DNA of 8,814 nt, from the NCBI GenBank assembly GCA_002431845.1, contig DJEH01000078.1:8382-17195 (forward strand). The letters are read 5' to 3'. Numbering within the stretch: position 1 is the stretch's first letter; each line of letters opens with the position of its first letter. Under the pieces are notes generated by a model. It worked only from the letters and a program-made list of their open reading frames with translations, searched no databases and was not told where the DNA came from. This document shows, piece after piece, positions 6,042 to 8,814 of this stretch. The translations under genes were made by a program, and so were the position numbers. The DNA comes from Prevotellaceae bacterium UBA5903. GTDB lineage: Bacteria; Bacteroidota; Bacteroidia; Bacteroidales; Bacteroidaceae.

Positions 6042-6137
6042 CACAAAAGCACGCTTGTAGTTACTTAGTTGTTAGGCTTACGAACTTCAGGATAAATCCC
6101 ACCCTCACATACAATAAGCAATTATTATAAACAGATA

Positions 6138-8795
6138 ATGAAATATACCTCACGCATGTTGCTTGCACTCGTTTCATCTCTTACCTTTTCGGGTACGATG
6201 CAAGCACAAACCGATAATGCCGATAGTAGCACCGATGATAAGCTGCCCACTATCACCTATACCGCCAGTCACCCGCGTTATGTGCTTGGTGGCTTAGTAG
6301 TAGACGAAATGAAAGGCTATGACAATGACTATTTGCTTAGCATTTCTGGGCTTACTATAGGCCAAAGTTACGAAATACCAGGCCCTGATATTAGCGAGGC
6401 TGTACGCAGGTATTGGGATCAAAAGGTATTCTCGAATGTAGAGATAACTGCCGATAGTATCGTAGCAGGCAAGGTGTATCTACACGTAAAACTCACGGCA
6501 CAACCCCGTATTTCGAGTATTCGCTACACGGGCGTGAAGAAATCAGAACGTGAGGACTGCGAAAAGATTATTGGTTTCCAACCAGGAAATCAAATCACCA
6601 CCGACATGGTTAATCGTGCTGAACATTACATTAAAAAGCACTTCGAGGAAAAAGGTTTTAAAAATTGCGAAGTGAACATTGTGCAGCGTGAGGACGTTAC
6701 AGGCGATAACCGTGTGTTGGTAGACATCAACATTAATAAAAACGAAAAAACAAAGGTTCGTAGCATTATTATAACAGGTGCCGACCCCAAGCATGTGGCA
6801 AAACTTAAGCGTGCCATGAAAAAGACGCATGAGAAGAGTTTTGTTAATATGTTTCGTTCTAAAAAGTTCCTCCCTGAGAAATATAAAGAGGACAAAGACT
6901 TGGTTGTTGAAAAACTCAACTCATGGGGTTACCGCGATGCAATGATTACAGCCGATAGCGTAGGTAATATAGATGCTAAGCACGTGAACATCTACATGAA
7001 CGTTTACGAAGGTAAAAAATACTATTTGCGCAACGTGTCGTGGGTAGGCAACACTGTGTACAACTCTGACGTGCTTGAACGTGTGCTGCAAATGAAAAAA
7101 GGCGACGTTTACGACCAAGACCTTATGAACAAGCGCCTTAACACAGACGATGATGCTATTGGTAACCTCTATTATAACAATGGTTACGTGTTCTATCGTC
7201 TTGACCCCGTTGAGGTGAACGTTGATAACGATAGTATCGACCTTGAAATGCGTATACAAGAGGGCCAGCAAGCCACATTTAACCATGTGCGCATTGCAGG
7301 CAACGACCGTGTGTATGAAAATGTAATTCGTCGTGAACTACGCACAAAGCCGGGCGACCTCTTCTCCATGGACAATATCAAACGTTCAATTCAAGACCTT
7401 GCACAAATGAATCAGTTCGACCCTGAGGCATTGCAGTCGCAGTTTGGTCAGAGCGGTATCAAGCCCGACCCCGTGAATGGTACGGTAGATTTGAACTATC
7501 CACTTACTACTAAGGGTGGCGACCAAATAGAACTTTCTGCAGGTTGGGGACAAACGGGTATTGTAGGTAGAGTAGGCTTGAAGTTTACTAACTTCTCTGT
7601 GCAAAACCTATTTAAAAAGGGTTATAAGCGTGCAGGATTTATACCCCAAGGCGATGGACAAACCTTGTCGTTGCAAGTGCAGAGTAATGGTACATACTAT
7701 CAAAACTATTCACTCTCATTCTTAGAGCCTTGGCTGGGTGGTAAGCGTCCTAACCAATTATCGTTTTCAATATCATACAGTAAGCAGAGCGACGTAAACT
7801 CTAACTATATCAACCAGAACTACTATAACCAAATGCTCAACTATGCATATGGCTATGGTTCAAGTTCGAACTACTATACCGATGCCTACGACCCCGATAA
7901 GTATGTAAAACTTATCGGACTGAGCCTTGGATTTGGTAAGCGTTTGCGTTGGCCAGACGACTATTTCACCTTTATGGCAGAGCTGTCGTATACGCGCTAT
8001 ATGCTGAAGTCGTGGCAATACTTCCTTATAACTGATGGTAACTGCAATAACTTCAACCTATCGCTATCGTTGCAACGCAACTCTACCGACCACCCCTTCT
8101 ATCCACGTAAGGGCTCAGAATTTCTCTTCCAAGTAACAGCCACACCGCCTTACTCTTTGTGGGATGGTAAGGACTACAAGAACTTGGCAAGCAATCCTAA
8201 GAGTGCTAACTATCAAAAGGAAATGCAAGAGAAGTTCCGTTGGATTGAATATCATAAATGGAAACTCAAGTTCCGCAATTTTACGGCGCTATCGGGTGCA
8301 GTTAAGGCTCCTGTGTTGATGACTCGTGTGGAGTTTGGCTTGCTTGGCGCATACAATCGTCATAAGAAGTCACCCTTCGAAACCTACTATGTGGGAGGTG
8401 ATGGTATGTCGGGATATTCAACGGGTTATGCTACCGAAACAATTGGTTTGAGAGGTTACGAAAATGGTTCGCTCTCGGGCAATAACTCGTACTATGGTGA
8501 TGCGTATGCATACAGTCGTATGACGCTCGAATTGCGTTATCCTCTTATGCTCGAAACCTCTACGTCAATCTTTGCCCTTGCCTTTGTTGAAGGTGGTAAC
8601 GCTTGGTCGGATGTAAAGAAGTTTAATCCGTTCGATATGAAACGTTCGGCTGGTGTGGGTGTGCGTATATTGTTGCCTATGGTCGGCTTGATGGGTATTG
8701 ACTGGGCATACGGTTTCCAAAAGTATATCAGTGGCTATTCAGGACAAAAAGCCGGTGGGTCTCAATTCCACTTCATCATTGGACAAGAGTTTTAA
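6138..8795 (+). CDS. bamA: BamA/Omp85 outer-membrane protein assembly factor
   Basis: This 885-residue outer-membrane insertase is the core of the BAM complex, which folds and inserts beta-barrel proteins. A signal peptide (1-23, cleaved after MQA) is followed by five POTRA-like domains at about 46-121, 122-203, 205-292, 294-376 and 377-457; GYRDA (264-268) in the third is typical of Bacteroidota. The 16-strand barrel spans about 460-885. The loop-6 motif appears as LRGY (771-774), equivalent to VRGF/VRGY, and the chain ends in IIGQEF with the terminal Phe of a beta-signal. Surface loops are Tyr/Asn-rich (about 550-590) and include a long Lys-rich insert near 675-712, so it is longer than the roughly 800 residues of the E. 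coli protein. It begins 104 bases after uppS. The gene is complete; 19 bases remain after its stop codon and show no terminator. Confidence 0.97.
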   Translation: MKYTSRMLLALVSSLTFSGTMQAQTDNADSSTDDKLPTITYTASHPRYVLGGLVVDEMKGYDNDYLLSISGLTIGQSYEIPGPDISEAVRRYWDQKVFSNVEITADSIVAGKVYLHVKLTAQPRISSIRYTGVKKSEREDCEKIIGFQPGNQITTDMVNRAEHYIKKHFEEKGFKNCEVNIVQREDVTGDNRVLVDININKNEKTKVRSIIITGADPKHVAKLKRAMKKTHEKSFVNMFRSKKFLPEKYKEDKDLVVEKLNSWGYRDAMITADSVGNIDAKHVNIYMNVYEGKKYYLRNVSWVGNTVYNSDVLERVLQMKKGDVYDQDLMNKRLNTDDDAIGNLYYNNGYVFYRLDPVEVNVDNDSIDLEMRIQEGQQATFNHVRIAGNDRVYENVIRRELRTKPGDLFSMDNIKRSIQDLAQMNQFDPEALQSQFGQSGIKPDPVNGTVDLNYPLTTKGGDQIELSAGWGQTGIVGRVGLKFTNFSVQNLFKKGYKRAGFIPQGDGQTLSLQVQSNGTYYQNYSLSFLEPWLGGKRPNQLSFSISYSKQSDVNSNYINQNYYNQMLNYAYGYGSSSNYYTDAYDPDKYVKLIGLSLGFGKRLRWPDDYFTFMAELSYTRYMLKSWQYFLITDGNCNNFNLSLSLQRNSTDHPFYPRKGSEFLFQVTATPPYSLWDGKDYKNLASNPKSANYQKEMQEKFRWIEYHKWKLKFRNFTALSGAVKAPVLMTRVEFGLLGAYNRHKKSPFETYYVGGDGMSGYSTGYATETIGLRGYENGSLSGNNSYYGDAYAYSRMTLELRYPLMLETSTSIFALAFVEGGNAWSDVKKFNPFDMKRSAGVGVRILLPMVGLMGIDWAYGFQKYISGYSGQKAGGSQFHFIIGQEF

Positions 8796-8814
8796 GTAGG
8801 TGTTAAAAATTAAT

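Noticed and set aside
5891..6130. 79-codon frame overlapping the uppS 3' end and the uppS-bamA gap
   Set aside because: It is mostly an alternate frame of uppS and has no motif. The real uppS frame is fully conserved up to NRERRYG just before its stop.

Overview
The window looks like a chromosomal segment of a Bacteroidota bacterium, most likely Prevotella or a close relative. Three things suggest this: promoter-like sequences of the Bacteroidota type (TAnnTTTG at -7), start codons preceded by A/T-rich sequence without a Shine-Dalgarno motif, and the gene order lipoprotein - PorG/DUF6089 barrel - uppS - bamA. All five genes lie on the + strand. The species is an inference, since no rRNA or other species marker is present.

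Layout. Positions 1-425 are an AT-rich region without a convincing gene. It holds two hairpins near 130-195, a promoter candidate at 254-285 and a folded leader (hairpins at 307-322 and 353-386). Gene 1 (426-2897) is a Wzc-type polysaccharide co-polymerase fused to a BY-type tyrosine autokinase, ending in a Gly-Tyr tail. A strong intrinsic terminator (2922-2959) separates it from the rest. A second promoter candidate (3042-3071), overlapped by a perfect 9-bp dyad (3035-3059), precedes a probable four-gene operon. That operon encodes a lipoprotein with an Asp-box/propeller-like C-terminal half (3116-4495), a PorG-like outer-membrane barrel (4575-5249), undecaprenyl diphosphate synthase UppS (5299-6033) and the Omp85 insertase BamA (6138-8795). 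The gaps inside it are 79, 49 and 104 bp, and I see no terminator between its genes. The window ends 19 bp after bamA; in relatives, Skp/OmpH-type chaperone genes usually follow.

How they fit together. All five products serve the cell envelope. UppS makes the C55 lipid carrier used for peptidoglycan and surface polysaccharides, and gene 1 controls the length and export of such a polysaccharide. BamA inserts outer-membrane barrels, presumably including the PorG-like protein. PorG homologues are part of the type IX secretion trans-envelope complex. The least understood member is the lipoprotein at the head of the operon. Its position next to porG and bamA makes it the best candidate here for an uncharacterised envelope-assembly or secretion factor. 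I saw no CRISPR array, tRNA, rRNA, insertion sequence or phage gene.
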